Shown: positions 49,140 through 58,778, counted from the stretch's first letter. The stretch: DNA of 64,000 nucleotides from Vibrio artabrorum (GCF_024347295.1 NZ_AP025458.1:1-64000); one strand, 5' to 3'. Program-made: numbers and translations. The notes: generated by a model from the letters alone, not told the origin.

Positions 49140-50867
49140 ATGTCACTTTTAGAAGTAAAAAACCTGCGCATCGAATACCCATCTCGTCATGGTGTACACG
49201 CTGCTGTAAAGTCGCTGTCGTTCAACATTGAACGTGGTGAGATTGTTGGTGTCGTCGGCGAGTCTGGTGCCGGAAAATCAACAGTAGGTAATGCTGTGAT
49301 CGATTTACTGAGCCCTCCTGGCCGCATCGCTAGCGGCGAGGTATTTCTGGACGGCGAAAAAGTCTCCGGTTTATCTCCTGAACAGATGCGTTCTGTTCGC
49401 GGCTCAAAGATTGGTTTTATCTTCCAAGATCCAATGACTTCTCTTAACCCTCTATTCACCGTAGAGCATCAGTTAAAAGAGACAATTCATGCCAACATGA
49501 AGGTTTCGGATCAAGAAGCCTACCAGCGCTCATTAGACTTGATGAACCAAGTTGGTATCCCGCAACCAGAAAACCGTTTAAAGCAGTACCCACATCAATT
49601 CTCTGGCGGTATGCGTCAGCGTGTGGTTATCGCGATCGCATTGGCGGGTGAACCTGACTTAATCATCGCAGATGAACCAACAACCGCCTTGGATGTGTCT
49701 ATCCAAGACCAAATTTTGGGGTTAATTCGCGACCTCTGTATCCAGAAAAACGTCGGCTGTATGTTGGTCACGCACGATATGGGTGTGGTCTCTAATGTGA
49801 CTGATCGCGTTGCGGTGATGTATCGTGGTGATTTGGTTGAGTTTGGTCCGACGGCGAAAGTTCTTGGTACCCCAGAACACCCCTATACGCACAGTCTTAT
49901 CTCCGCAGTTCCGCGTTCAGATCGTAAGCTCGATCGTTTCCCTTTGGTGAGTTACATCGAAGAAGCGCACGAGATGGAACCTCTGGATGTGAAAAATCAC
50001 TGGTTAGGTCAAAGCCAAGATCACCGCGATTACACTGGCCCATTATTGAATGTTGAAAACGTGCACTTACGCTTTACCACCAAGGACTCTTTCTTTGAGA
50101 GCCGCCGTGAATACGTTCAGGCGTCAAACAACGTGAGCTTTGAGGTACATGAAGGTGAAACTTTTGGGCTGGTTGGTGAATCGGGTTCGGGCAAGTCAAC
50201 GATTGCTCGTGTGATTGCAGGCTTGTACGCCCCCAACTCAGGCAAGGTAACGTTTGAAGGTATTGACCTTACTGCACTTAAGTCAGAGAAAGAGCGTCGC
50301 CCTATGCGTCGCCAAATGCAGATGGTGTTCCAAAATCCATACACATCAATGAACCCTCGAATGAAGATCTTTGACATCATTGCTGAACCGATTCGATTCC
50401 ATAAGCTTACGCGCAACGAGAATGAAACTCGGCAGATCGTTCACGATCTGCTTGAGCATGTTGGTTTAGGCAAGCTGGCTGGAGTTAAATACCCACACGA
50501 ATTCTCAGGTGGTCAACGTCAGCGTATTTCTATCGCTCGCGCCTTGGCAACTCGTCCACGTCTTCTGATTTGTGATGAACCTACCTCGGCGCTGGATGTG
50601 TCGGTACAGGCTCAGATCCTTAACCTATTAAAAGACCTACAAGACGAACTCAACCTGACCATGCTGTTCATCAGTCACGATTTACCGGTTATTCGCCAAA
50701 TGTGTGATCGTGTCGGCGTGATGCAAATGGGTCAACTATTGGAAGTGGCGCCAACTGAGCAGCTATTCCAATCGCCTCAGCACGAATACAGCAAACATCT
50801 CATTTCTTTAATGCCTGAATTTACGGGTTTAAGAGAAGAAAAAGCAGTGGCAAAAGCCGCGGTATAA
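49140..50867 (+). CDS. Peptide ABC transporter, fused double ATPase (DppD-DppF type)
   Basis: One 575-residue protein carries both nucleotide-binding domains of a dipeptide/oligopeptide importer, which are usually separate DppD and DppF subunits. Domain 1 has Walker A GESGAGKST (40-48), signature 'FSGGMRQRV' and Walker B 'LIIADEPTTALD'. Domain 2 has Walker A GESGSGKST (near 345-353), 'FSGGQRQRIS' and 'LLICDEPTSALD'. The oligopeptide-type C-terminal segment 'EHPYTHSLISAVP' follows domain 1. It is the first gene of an operon with a binding protein and two permeases; the exact substrate is not evident. Confidence 0.92.
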   Translation: MSLLEVKNLRIEYPSRHGVHAAVKSLSFNIERGEIVGVVGESGAGKSTVGNAVIDLLSPPGRIASGEVFLDGEKVSGLSPEQMRSVRGSKIGFIFQDPMTSLNPLFTVEHQLKETIHANMKVSDQEAYQRSLDLMNQVGIPQPENRLKQYPHQFSGGMRQRVVIAIALAGEPDLIIADEPTTALDVSIQDQILGLIRDLCIQKNVGCMLVTHDMGVVSNVTDRVAVMYRGDLVEFGPTAKVLGTPEHPYTHSLISAVPRSDRKLDRFPLVSYIEEAHEMEPLDVKNHWLGQSQDHRDYTGPLLNVENVHLRFTTKDSFFESRREYVQASNNVSFEVHEGETFGLVGESGSGKSTIARVIAGLYAPNSGKVTFEGIDLTALKSEKERRPMRRQMQMVFQNPYTSMNPRMKIFDIIAEPIRFHKLTRNENETRQIVHDLLEHVGLGKLAGVKYPHEFSGGQRQRISIARALATRPRLLICDEPTSALDVSVQAQILNLLKDLQDELNLTMLFISHDLPVIRQMCDRVGVMQMGQLLEVAPTEQLFQSPQHEYSKHLISLMPEFTGLREEKAVAKAAV

Positions 50868-50960
50868 AAATCAGCAAGTTGGACTTGGCTTGCTAACAAC
50901 AATAAACAGACGCAAATACAACAATTAGGGATCTGGATTCCCGCATGAAGGAGTTATGCA

Positions 50961-52514
50961 ATGAAAACCATGAAAAGCAAATTAGTAGTCGCTTTGATGG
51001 CAGCTGGCCTAAGCTTTAGTGCAGCAGCAGCAGATATTACCGTTGGCTACGCCGCTGACCCTGTATCACTTGACCCGCATGAGCAACTGTCTGGTGGCAC
51101 ATTGCAAATGTCTCACATGGTGTTTGACCCTCTAGTACGTTTCACTCAAGAGATGGATTTTGAAGGTCGCCTAGCAACTAGCTGGGAGCGTGTTGATGAA
51201 ACGACTTTCCGCTTTAACTTACGTAAAGGTGTGAAATTCCACTCTGGGAATGAGTTCACCGCTGATGATGTTGTGTGGACTTTTGAGCGTCTACAAGCTT
51301 CTCCAGACTTTAAGTCTATCTTCACGCCATACGAAAAAATGGTAAAAGTGGATGACTACACCGTTGAGCTTATTTCAAAAGCGGCTTACCCACTTGTGCT
51401 GCAAACTGCAACTTATATCTTCCCGATGGACAGTAAATTCTATTCTGGCAAAACCGCGGAAGGCAAAGATAAATCTGAGCTAGTTAAGCACGGAAACTCG
51501 TTTGCTTCGACTCACGTTTCAGGTACTGGGCCATTCATCGTAACGCAGCGTGAGCAAGGCGTTAAAGTGACGTTTGAGCGGTTCAACGATTACTGGGACA
51601 AAGAATCGAAAGGTAACGTAGACAAGCTAACATTGGTTCCAATCAAAGAAGACGCAACACGTGTCGCGGCACTTCTTTCTGGTGATGTAGACATGATTCA
51701 CCCCGTCGCACCTAACGATCACAAGCGTGTTAAAAACGCGAAGAACATTGATTTAGTGACGCTGCCGGGTACTCGTATCATTACGTTCCAAATGAATCAA
51801 AACAGCAACGAAGCACTGAAAGACGTACGTGTTCGTCAAGCCATCGTTCATGCGATTAACAATGAAGGTATTGTTAAGAAAATCATGAAAGGTTTTGCTA
51901 CGGCTGCTGGTCAGCTAAGCCCAACAGGCTACGCGGGTCACGATGATGCACTTGTGCCTCGTTACGACCTGAAAAAAGCCAAAATGCTCATGAAAGAAGC
52001 GGGTTACGAAGATGGCTTTACACTCACGATGATGGCACCAAACAACCGTTATGTGAACGATGCAAAAGTGGCTCAAGCATCGGCGGCAATGCTGTCTAAG
52101 ATTGGTATCAAAGTTGATCTTAAAACCATGCCTAAAGCGCAGTATTGGCCTGAGTTTGACCGATGTTCAGCAGACATGATGATGATCGGTTGGCACTCAG
52201 ACACCGAAGATTCAGCGAACTTCAACGAGTTCCTAACCATGACTCGTAACGAAGAGACCGGTCGTGGTCAATACAACTGTTCTGGCTACTCAAACCCAGA
52301 AATGGATGCGATTGTAGAAGCTTCTAACACAGAAACGGACCCAGTTAAGCGCTCTAAAATGCTGAAAGGCGTTGAAGCGACACTGTACAACGATGCGGTA
52401 TTTGTTCCGCTACATTGGCAGAGTGAAGCGTGGGGCGCGAAATCGAATGTCGGTGCCGCCGATATCGTTAACCCAATGGTGATGCCTTACTTCGGCGACC
52501 TCGTTGTAAAATAA
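50961..52514 (+). CDS. Peptide ABC transporter substrate-binding protein (family 5)
   Basis: A 517-residue periplasmic binding protein of the DppA/OppA type. A signal peptide (MKTMKSKLVVALMAAGLSFSAAA) is cut before ADITVGYA. Family 5 features are 'PVSLDPHEQLSGGTLQMSHMVFDPLVRF', 'FRLRKGVKFHSG' -like 'FNLRKGVKFHSGNEFTADDVVWTFER' and a C-terminal 'PVKRSKMLKGVEATLYNDAVFVPLHW'. AAGGAG precedes the ATG. It lies 93 bp after the ATPase gene and 180 bp before the first permease gene. Binding of dipeptides, oligopeptides or other solutes is possible. Confidence 0.92.
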   Translation: MKTMKSKLVVALMAAGLSFSAAAADITVGYAADPVSLDPHEQLSGGTLQMSHMVFDPLVRFTQEMDFEGRLATSWERVDETTFRFNLRKGVKFHSGNEFTADDVVWTFERLQASPDFKSIFTPYEKMVKVDDYTVELISKAAYPLVLQTATYIFPMDSKFYSGKTAEGKDKSELVKHGNSFASTHVSGTGPFIVTQREQGVKVTFERFNDYWDKESKGNVDKLTLVPIKEDATRVAALLSGDVDMIHPVAPNDHKRVKNAKNIDLVTLPGTRIITFQMNQNSNEALKDVRVRQAIVHAINNEGIVKKIMKGFATAAGQLSPTGYAGHDDALVPRYDLKKAKMLMKEAGYEDGFTLTMMAPNNRYVNDAKVAQASAAMLSKIGIKVDLKTMPKAQYWPEFDRCSADMMMIGWHSDTEDSANFNEFLTMTRNEETGRGQYNCSGYSNPEMDAIVEASNTETDPVKRSKMLKGVEATLYNDAVFVPLHWQSEAWGAKSNVGAADIVNPMVMPYFGDLVVK

Positions 52515-52694
52515 TCTCGTTTGTTAGAATCGAGAGCCTGAAGTGTTCAGGCTCTCTATATGATTAAGATATAGATTTAAGTTTCGGTATTTGGTCTTTC
52601 TTCAGTCTGGCTAAATACCTTTTTCAAGGCTGAATTATTTGTTGTTTAGTCGCGGATGTCGATTAGGCAGTCATGGATAGATAAGGGGCAAGGA

Positions 52695-53672
52695 ATGGTT
52701 ACGTTTCTGGTCAAGCGCCTGTTTCAGGCACTGATAGTGATGTTTGTGATCAGTTTGGTGGCGTTTGCCATTCAGGATAACCTGGGCGACCCGTTGCGTG
52801 AGTTAGTTGGTCAATCTGTTTCAGAGTCGGAGCGTCAAGCGCTGCGTGATGAGCTCGGATTAAATGATCCCTTCGTTACAAAATACACTCGTTTTATAGG
52901 CGCAGCTCTACAAGGCGATCTTGGTACTTCATATTTCTTTAAACGTCCAGCGGTGGATGTAATTTTAGATAAGCTGGTCGCGACGCTAGAACTGGTGTTT
53001 GGCGCGTCTCTGATCATCGTTTGTCTGTCGATCCCACTTGGCGTTTATTCTGCAATACACCCCAAAAGCTTCTTCACTAAACTGGTGATGGCGGGCAGTA
53101 GTATCGGTATCTCTGTGCCTGTTTTCTTAACCGCAATCATGCTGATGTATGTGTTCTCTATTGAGCTTGGTTGGTTGCCGTCGTTTGGACGTGGTGATAC
53201 GGCGAACTGGTTTGGCTGGGAGTCTGGCTTTTTAACGCTCGACGGTCTTGCACACTTAGTACTGCCGAGCATCGCTTTGGCATCTATCATGCTGCCTCTG
53301 TTTATTCGTCTAGTACGCTCTGAAATGCTGGAGGTTTTAAGTTCTGAATACATTAAGTTTGGTAAAGCGAAAGGCTTAGCGCTGAACAAGATTTACTACC
53401 AACACGCTTTGAAAAACACCATGCTCCCAGTACTCACGGTAGGGGGGGTTCAAATTGGTACTATGGTGGCTTACACCATTCTTACTGAAACGGTATTCCA
53501 GTGGCCGGGTACCGGTTTCCTATTCCTTGAAGCGATTAACCGAGTGGATACACCACTGATTACCGCATACGTTATCTTTGTTGGCCTGATTTTCGTGGTC
53601 ACCAACACGATTGTTGATCTGCTGTACGGCATCATCAACCCAACAGTGAATATTACAGGGAAAGGAGCATAA
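52695..53672 (+). CDS. Peptide ABC transporter permease, DppB type
   Basis: A 325-residue inner-membrane permease with six helices. The start MVTFLVKRLFQALIVMFVISLVAF is typical of DppB/OppB; an in-frame ATG at 52656 would add 13 unconserved residues. The permease EAA-like loop is 'EYIKFGKAKGLALNKIYYQHALKNTMLPVLT'. It pairs with the next gene, whose start is 2 bp past this stop. Confidence 0.92.
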   Translation: MVTFLVKRLFQALIVMFVISLVAFAIQDNLGDPLRELVGQSVSESERQALRDELGLNDPFVTKYTRFIGAALQGDLGTSYFFKRPAVDVILDKLVATLELVFGASLIIVCLSIPLGVYSAIHPKSFFTKLVMAGSSIGISVPVFLTAIMLMYVFSIELGWLPSFGRGDTANWFGWESGFLTLDGLAHLVLPSIALASIMLPLFIRLVRSEMLEVLSSEYIKFGKAKGLALNKIYYQHALKNTMLPVLTVGGVQIGTMVAYTILTETVFQWPGTGFLFLEAINRVDTPLITAYVIFVGLIFVVTNTIVDLLYGIINPTVNITGKGA

Positions 53673-53674
53673 CC

Positions 53675-54613
53675 ATGGAACAAACAATAACCGCGCCATC
53701 CCGTTGGGAGCGATTCAAGCAGTCAGACATTCTGTACTATTTTTTACGCGATAAAGTGGCAATGGTCAGCTTTGCTATTTTTGCTGCCTTTTTAGTGATG
53801 GCACTGGCGGCGCCGATTTTAGCGCCAACAGACCCGTACGACGTGACGTCTATCGATATCATGGACTCAGAGTTGCCACCATCTTGGATGGAAGACGGCG
53901 AAGAGCGCTTCTTACTGGGCACTGATGAGCAAGGTCGTGACATTCTATCTACGATGCTTTACGGCTCTCGCCTTTCTTTGACGATTGGTTTCTTAGCCGT
54001 GGGTCTTCAGCTAACTTTAGGTATTATTATTGGTCTGTCTGCGGGTTATTTTGGTGGTCGTATTGATAACTTTCTGATGCGTTTTGCCGATGTCCAGCTT
54101 TCATTTTCAACCATGATGGTTGCGATCATTGTCTCTGCTATATTTAAGGCAAGTTTCGGCAGTGACTTCTATGCGCAATATGCCGTTGTGATGTTGGTCG
54201 TGATCATCGGGGTGGCAGAATGGCCGCAGTATGCGCGAACTATCCGCGCATCCGTCTTGGCAGAAAAAAAGAAAGAATACGTCGAAGCGGCGCGTGTAAT
54301 GGGCTTTAGAGCTCCTCGTATTATGTTCCGTCACATTTTACCGAACTGTCTATCGCCAATATTGGTTATCTCTACGGTACAGGTGGCTAACGCAATCATG
54401 TCAGAAGCGGCCCTTTCTTTCCTCGGCTTAGGTCTTCCGGTCGATCAGCCGTCATTGGGAGCGCTAATTAGCACGGGCTTTAACTATATTTTCTCTGGTG
54501 CATGGTGGATCACAGCGTTCCCTGGTGTGCTTTTAGTAACATTGGTTTTGGTGATTAACTTATTAGGCGACTGGTTACGTGACGTATTCAATCCTAAAAT
54601 TTATAAAGGATGA
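53675..54613 (+). CDS. Peptide ABC transporter permease, DppC type
   Basis: A 312-residue permease, partner of the preceding DppB-type subunit. The N-terminal OppC region 'FLVMALAAPILAPTDPYD' and 'LLGTDEQGRDILSTMLYGSRLSLTIGF' are family hallmarks, and the ATPase-contact loop is 'EYVEAARVMGFRAPRIMFRHILPN'. It closes the operon and is followed by a terminator. Confidence 0.93.
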   Translation: MEQTITAPSRWERFKQSDILYYFLRDKVAMVSFAIFAAFLVMALAAPILAPTDPYDVTSIDIMDSELPPSWMEDGEERFLLGTDEQGRDILSTMLYGSRLSLTIGFLAVGLQLTLGIIIGLSAGYFGGRIDNFLMRFADVQLSFSTMMVAIIVSAIFKASFGSDFYAQYAVVMLVVIIGVAEWPQYARTIRASVLAEKKKEYVEAARVMGFRAPRIMFRHILPNCLSPILVISTVQVANAIMSEAALSFLGLGLPVDQPSLGALISTGFNYIFSGAWWITAFPGVLLVTLVLVINLLGDWLRDVFNPKIYKG

Positions 54614-54651
54614 TAGCGTAGATCGATTTTTAACAAAAAAAGTCGCTAAAC

Positions 54652-54682
54652 TAAAAGCCGTAAGTTATTACGGCTCTTTTTG
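54652..54682 (+). terminator. Terminator of the peptide ABC operon
   Basis: AGCCGTAA/TTACGGCT (54656-54663 with 54668-54675) is a perfect 8-bp stem followed by CTTTTTG. Confidence 0.88.
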
Positions 54683-54804
54683 GGCTTAAGAGATCTAGAA
54701 CTGAATATCATTGATTGATACTGTTAATAATCGTTTAAATAGAATCTGCGTTCTATCGATACTCACTCGATAACAGTTTGCCTGTCAGGGTTTAAGTGGT
54801 GGTT

Positions 54805-55734
54805 ATGAAATTGATAATGAATGTTATAGGTGGTGCTGTGATTAGCAATTATCGTATGGGGTTGATTGCGGTGTCTCTTTTGGTTTCTAGCCAAGTACAT
54901 GCGGAATCATTTTTATGTGATGCCACTCAGGCAAGTACCAATCAATTACCACAGCTAGAACAGTCATGTCCTATCGGTAAGGGTGTGTGGGGCAGTAAAG
55001 CGCCGAAACGTCATTCAGACAACGACCTGTTTTGGGTCCAATGTGGTCTGCTGAATAAGCCTCTGTCATTGAACCGAGCAAAGCCTCTGTATGAGAAGAT
55101 ATCGACCAATGTATGGATGAAGCCGGAAGGCGGAAGTTATCGCTGCTTAATCGGTCCTTACTCGACATTCTCTGAAGCGAGAAAAGATCTTGCTCAAGTG
55201 CGTAAGGTTTCAGGTTACGCTGAGTCTTTTATTCGTGTAGCTGATAAATCCCAGGCTTCGTCACCGTCGACCGTGACGAAACCTGCTGAACCTAAAGCCC
55301 CTAAAACAGCAAAAGTCCCAACTCAGCCAATATCAAAAGTAAGTGTTGCCAGTGCTGGTGTTCAAGCACTTCCCGTCGATGTCGCGAGCTCAGACAATGA
55401 GCTTGATATCGAAATTCGTGTGACGGCAAATGTTGCGGGCAGTCAATATGCCATCCCTTATCTTCTGGATCATCAACAGCCGTTTTACATGGAGCAAGGG
55501 AAACCTTGGAACCGTCTCGATTACGGCAGTGCTGAGTTAGTGTGTAACCAGGTTAACATGAAACTGATGACCGAAAAGCAGTGGCAGAACATCCTGAGCT
55601 CAAAGATCATGGAAAAGCAGAACTGGCCAATGCATCTACCGTATTGGGGAGCCGACAAAAAAGGTCTGTTTACTAACGGTAACGTAAACCAACTCAAAGG
55701 TTCTTCACTACTAAACGTAATGTGCGTTAAGTAA
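54805..55734 (+). CDS. Secreted SPOR-type protein with an extra C-terminal domain
   Basis: About 309 residues. The start is uncertain: ATG 54805 is chosen, but GTG codons at 54796 and 54799 and in-frame starts at 54817 or 54838 are possible. Any of these leads into the signal sequence MGLIAVSLLVSSQVHA, cut before ESFLCD. Residues of about 75-135 ('LFWVQCGLLNKPLSLNRAKPLYEKI' to 'GPYSTFSEARKDL') look like a peptidoglycan-binding SPOR domain. A Pro/Lys/Ala-rich linker leads to a C-terminal domain with paired cysteines ('LDYGSAELVCNQVNMKLMTEKQW' to 'LNVMCVK') that resembles lectin-like or FGE-like folds; that is a guess. It is alone, with its own terminator. Confidence 0.7.
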   Translation: MKLIMNVIGGAVISNYRMGLIAVSLLVSSQVHAESFLCDATQASTNQLPQLEQSCPIGKGVWGSKAPKRHSDNDLFWVQCGLLNKPLSLNRAKPLYEKISTNVWMKPEGGSYRCLIGPYSTFSEARKDLAQVRKVSGYAESFIRVADKSQASSPSTVTKPAEPKAPKTAKVPTQPISKVSVASAGVQALPVDVASSDNELDIEIRVTANVAGSQYAIPYLLDHQQPFYMEQGKPWNRLDYGSAELVCNQVNMKLMTEKQWQNILSSKIMEKQNWPMHLPYWGADKKGLFTNGNVNQLKGSSLLNVMCVK

Positions 55735-55762
55735 CGACCATCACTTCAATAGTCACCTACCT

Positions 55763-55794
55763 AGCCTCAGCCATTGCTGGGGCTTTGTGGTTTA
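55763..55794 (+). terminator. Likely terminator of the SPOR-type gene
   Basis: A 9-bp stem (AGCCTCAGC with GCTGGGGCT, one G-T pair, loop CATT) is followed by TTTGTGGTTT, a modest T-run. Confidence 0.6.
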
Positions 55795-55926
55795 GACACC
55801 TTCCTTTTTCAATATCGGTTCGACCTATAGACACACACTCTTCAATACGAATTTGATTAAAAATCACTAAAAATTGTTCAAATAGAGCCGTTGGTGCGTA
55901 GAAAACCATAACTCAGCACGATTGAT

Positions 55927-56178
55927 TTAACACCACTTCAAATCAATCTCCAACGGTTGAGTGTGACCACAGTGTTCCCCACACATTTCATCATAAGCAC
56001 TGTTATGAATGAGGATTGCTGATGCCACACCTTGATTACTAAAGTGGTCATGTGCTTGGTTGACACTCAGAAACTTCATTGGGTGCTGGTGGTTGTCTTT
56101 AATCAATTGCTTCTGCTCGCCAACGATTTGGTAAGCCAAGTAAATCCCGCCTTCAAATGATTCAATGAGTAGATTCAT
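55927..56178 (-). CDS. Small conserved protein, DUF6482-like
   Basis: An 83-residue protein of unknown role. The start MNLLIESFEGGIYLAYQIVG is preceded by GGAG at 7 nt; an upstream ATG would add eight residues. The C-terminal portion has 'CGEHCGHTQPLEIDLKWC' with several cysteines and histidines, which may bind metal. It resembles DUF6482 proteins common in Vibrio, but that name is from memory. It is transcribed alone, convergent with the SPOR-type gene. Confidence 0.7.
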   Translation of the reverse strand: MNLLIESFEGGIYLAYQIVGEQKQLIKDNHQHPMKFLSVNQAHDHFSNQGVASAILIHNSAYDEMCGEHCGHTQPLEIDLKWC

Positions 56179-56591
56179 CACAAACTCCATTACTTTTTTC
56201 AATTAGTCAGTACCTAAGTTACGTAGCGTTGGCGAGTAAGGTTCAGAGTAGACATAAAAGCTTAAGGTTTGCTTTTTGAAAGCGATCAACAACAGGGTGA
56301 GGGGCGCTTGATTGAAGGGAAAAAGCCATAGCACTCAATCATTGTTCGGTTTATCTGAATAATAATTTCATATTTCATGCAATTATCAAATTTATACTTA
56401 TGAATATAATAGTGATCATTAATAGGAAAGGTGGAAACACCTAATTATTGTGATCGAGAACTCAGTTTCGAGCAACAATAGGTACATGAGAGGCTCAATC
56501 ATCATGTTGATGGCGGTGCTTTAGTTAAAGAATCAATATAAACAAACCGTTGAGTTTACTTTAATCAGCAGTCAACGCCCTAGGATAAAAA
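56179..56591. other. Intergenic region with likely promoter for the MFS/DoxX genes
   Basis: A 413-bp region without a gene. TATAAT occurs at 56405-56410 with only a weak -35. It is followed by a hairpin AGGTG-GAAA-CACCT (56429-56442) and an imperfect ATTGT..ACAAT repeat near 56447-56484, possible operator or leader structure. No regulator gene is adjacent. Confidence 0.45.
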
Positions 56592-57779
56592 ATGAAAAAA
56601 GAATCGATGCCATTTCAGGTTTGGATATTAACTCTCGCAGCGTTTGCTATTGGTACCGCTGAATTTGTTATCGCAGGTATTTTGCCTCAAGTCGCAACAT
56701 CCCTATCAATTACAGAAGGCCAAGCTGGTTACTTAATCAGTGCTTATGCATTAGCTATTGTAATTGGCGGTCCTATTCTTACTATTTATTTATCACGTTT
56801 TAACAAGAAAAACGTTTTATCTGGTTTGATGTTGCTATTTATCATCGGTAATGTGCTTTCTGCTTATGCGCCGGATTATAATATTCTATTTGTGAGCCGC
56901 ATTATCAGCGGTCTTGTTCAAGGCCCGTTCTATGGAATCGGTGCTGTTGTAGCAACTAACCTTGTATCTGAAAAAATGGCAGGTCGTGCTGTTGGTCAGA
57001 TGTTCGCCGGCTTAACCTTAGCGAACGTACTTGGTGTGCCTGCAGGTACTTGGATTGGGCTGAATTACAGCTGGCACGCAACGTTCATTGTTGTTGCTGT
57101 GCTAGGTGCTGTAGCGATGCTATCTATCGGGGCATTTATCAAATCAGTGGGTCATAGTGAAGCTAAAGATGTTAAATCTCAACTACGCGCATTTAAAAAC
57201 CCAGCTCTACTGATTAGTTTAGCTATCACAGTTTTTGCTTGGTCTGGATTCATGACGCTTTACGGTTACTTAGCGCCTATCGCGATGCATATAACCGGTT
57301 ATGGTGAAAATGCTGTTACTTGGATCCTTGTTATCGTTGGTGCAGGTCTCATTATTGGTAACACGCTTGGTGGACGTTCTTCAGATAAAGATCTAAATAA
57401 AGCGTCTATGTTCTGGGCTATTGCGATGATCGTATCACTTATCGCTGTTGGTCTGGTTGTTGATAATAAGATCTTATTTGTAATCGCTGCATTCATCTTT
57501 GGTATTGCATCATTTGCTAATGTGCCTTCAATGCAACTTCGTGTTATGAATCATGGTGGTGATGGTCAAGAACTTGCTGCTACCGCTAACATTTCAGCGT
57601 TTAACTTGGCAAACGCGTTTGGTGGGGTTCTTGGTGGGGTTGTACTTGATAGTAACCTTGGTGCTGGAATGATTCCATACGCAGCAATTGTAGTGCCTAT
57701 TATCGGTCTATTCTTCATCGCTAAAGCAAACCGCAATAGCGAAGCAGGAAATGAAAAACCTGCGACAGTCGTCAACTAA
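56592..57779 (+). CDS. MFS efflux transporter, AraJ/DHA1 family
   Basis: A 395-residue, twelve-helix inner-membrane transporter. 'AAFAIGTAEFVIAGILPQVA' in helix 1 and 'GRAVGQMFAGLTLANVLGVPAGTWIG' are hallmark segments of AraJ/YdhP-like exporters of sugars, nucleosides or drugs. The substrate cannot be read. It is followed 46 bp later by a DoxX-type gene on the same strand, probably cotranscribed. Codon use is noticeably AT-rich, with runs of ATT/TTA, compared with ribosomal-region neighbours. Confidence 0.9.
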   Translation: MKKESMPFQVWILTLAAFAIGTAEFVIAGILPQVATSLSITEGQAGYLISAYALAIVIGGPILTIYLSRFNKKNVLSGLMLLFIIGNVLSAYAPDYNILFVSRIISGLVQGPFYGIGAVVATNLVSEKMAGRAVGQMFAGLTLANVLGVPAGTWIGLNYSWHATFIVVAVLGAVAMLSIGAFIKSVGHSEAKDVKSQLRAFKNPALLISLAITVFAWSGFMTLYGYLAPIAMHITGYGENAVTWILVIVGAGLIIGNTLGGRSSDKDLNKASMFWAIAMIVSLIAVGLVVDNKILFVIAAFIFGIASFANVPSMQLRVMNHGGDGQELAATANISAFNLANAFGGVLGGVVLDSNLGAGMIPYAAIVVPIIGLFFIAKANRNSEAGNEKPATVVN

Positions 57780-57825
57780 TCCAATTAAGGCCCATTGATT
57801 GGGCCGTTAATTTAAGGCGAATTAA

Positions 57826-58707
57826 ATGAATACTTTTGATAAGTTATTACGGCTGCTAACGATTATTACAGCTGTTGTTACTGTCTTCTTGTCAGTCCAA
57901 GCGCTACTCGATAACGGGCTAAGTGCCTGGGTGTTTATCTCTACAGCGGTATTTATCGCTGTTCTGATTATTTCACTTGTTGCTACGTACAAAAAAGGTA
58001 ATGTTGAATTTTTTGGTCTAATTGGTTCAATGCTTGGTGGGTTGACGATTGGAAGATTGTTCTCAACCATGCACCTTGAAAAAATAGACCTTTCAACGTT
58101 GTCATCACTTGACCCACTTATGGTCGCGGAAACTGGGCCTGGCATACAAAGTATCGAGATTGCTAGCACATTACTTTTCGTTTTATTGGCTATTCAGATT
58201 GTAAAACAACCTTGGCTAAAAAGAACGTCAGAGCAAAGTCGAGTTGTCGGAAGTACGAATAGTTACGAATGGGGAATGACGCTAATAAGAATTTATGTTG
58301 GCATGATGTTCATTGCTCACTTCACTGGACACCTATTAGCGGGTGGAGCTCCATTCGCAGTCTTCAGCGATTACTTCGGGAGTATTGGTCTTCCATTCCC
58401 TCAAGCTTTCGTTGTGTTAGCTGGAGTTATCGAGGTAGCTCTTGCTGTTATGCTTTCATTTGGATTTATGACTCGATTAGCTGGTTTTGGATCGGCAGCC
58501 TATCTTTTCGTGTCGGTCGGTCTTGGTGGTCACTATGCTGTTGGGTATGTATGGGTACTCCCTACTGGCGGTTGGGAATTCCCAGCAATGTGGATATTTG
58601 TCTCTGGCATCTTTATGCTAGCGGGAGGCGGAAAATCATCCGTCGATAGTTGGTTAAAAGATAAATATAGATACAACCCAAGTAAGCTCAAAGCATTAAT
58701 CTATTAA
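57826..58707 (+). CDS. Membrane protein with C-terminal DoxX-like domain
   Basis: A 293-residue integral membrane protein. Residues 1-125 hold about three hydrophobic helices of unrecognised type; residues of about 140-270 look like a DoxX four-helix domain ('LIRIYVGMMFIAHFTGHLLAGGAPFAVF', 'GSIGLPFPQAFVVLAGVIEVALAVMLSFG'). DoxX proteins occur in thiosulfate:quinone oxidoreductase and in oxidative-stress membrane complexes, but many have no known function. It follows the MFS gene and is closed by a terminator, so the two probably form a cassette. Confidence 0.75.
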   Translation: MNTFDKLLRLLTIITAVVTVFLSVQALLDNGLSAWVFISTAVFIAVLIISLVATYKKGNVEFFGLIGSMLGGLTIGRLFSTMHLEKIDLSTLSSLDPLMVAETGPGIQSIEIASTLLFVLLAIQIVKQPWLKRTSEQSRVVGSTNSYEWGMTLIRIYVGMMFIAHFTGHLLAGGAPFAVFSDYFGSIGLPFPQAFVVLAGVIEVALAVMLSFGFMTRLAGFGSAAYLFVSVGLGGHYAVGYVWVLPTGGWEFPAMWIFVSGIFMLAGGGKSSVDSWLKDKYRYNPSKLKALIY

Positions 58708-58737
58708 TTAGAAAAAATGATACAGCGATGAACTCCG

Positions 58738-58778
58738 AAAAAAACACTGGTTATATAGATATGGCCAGTGTTTTTTTA
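58738..58778. terminator. Terminator between the DoxX gene and gorA
   Basis: AAAACACTGG/CCAGTGTTTT (58741-58750 with 58765-58774) is a perfect 10-bp stem with A- and T-runs, usable from both sides. Confidence 0.88.
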
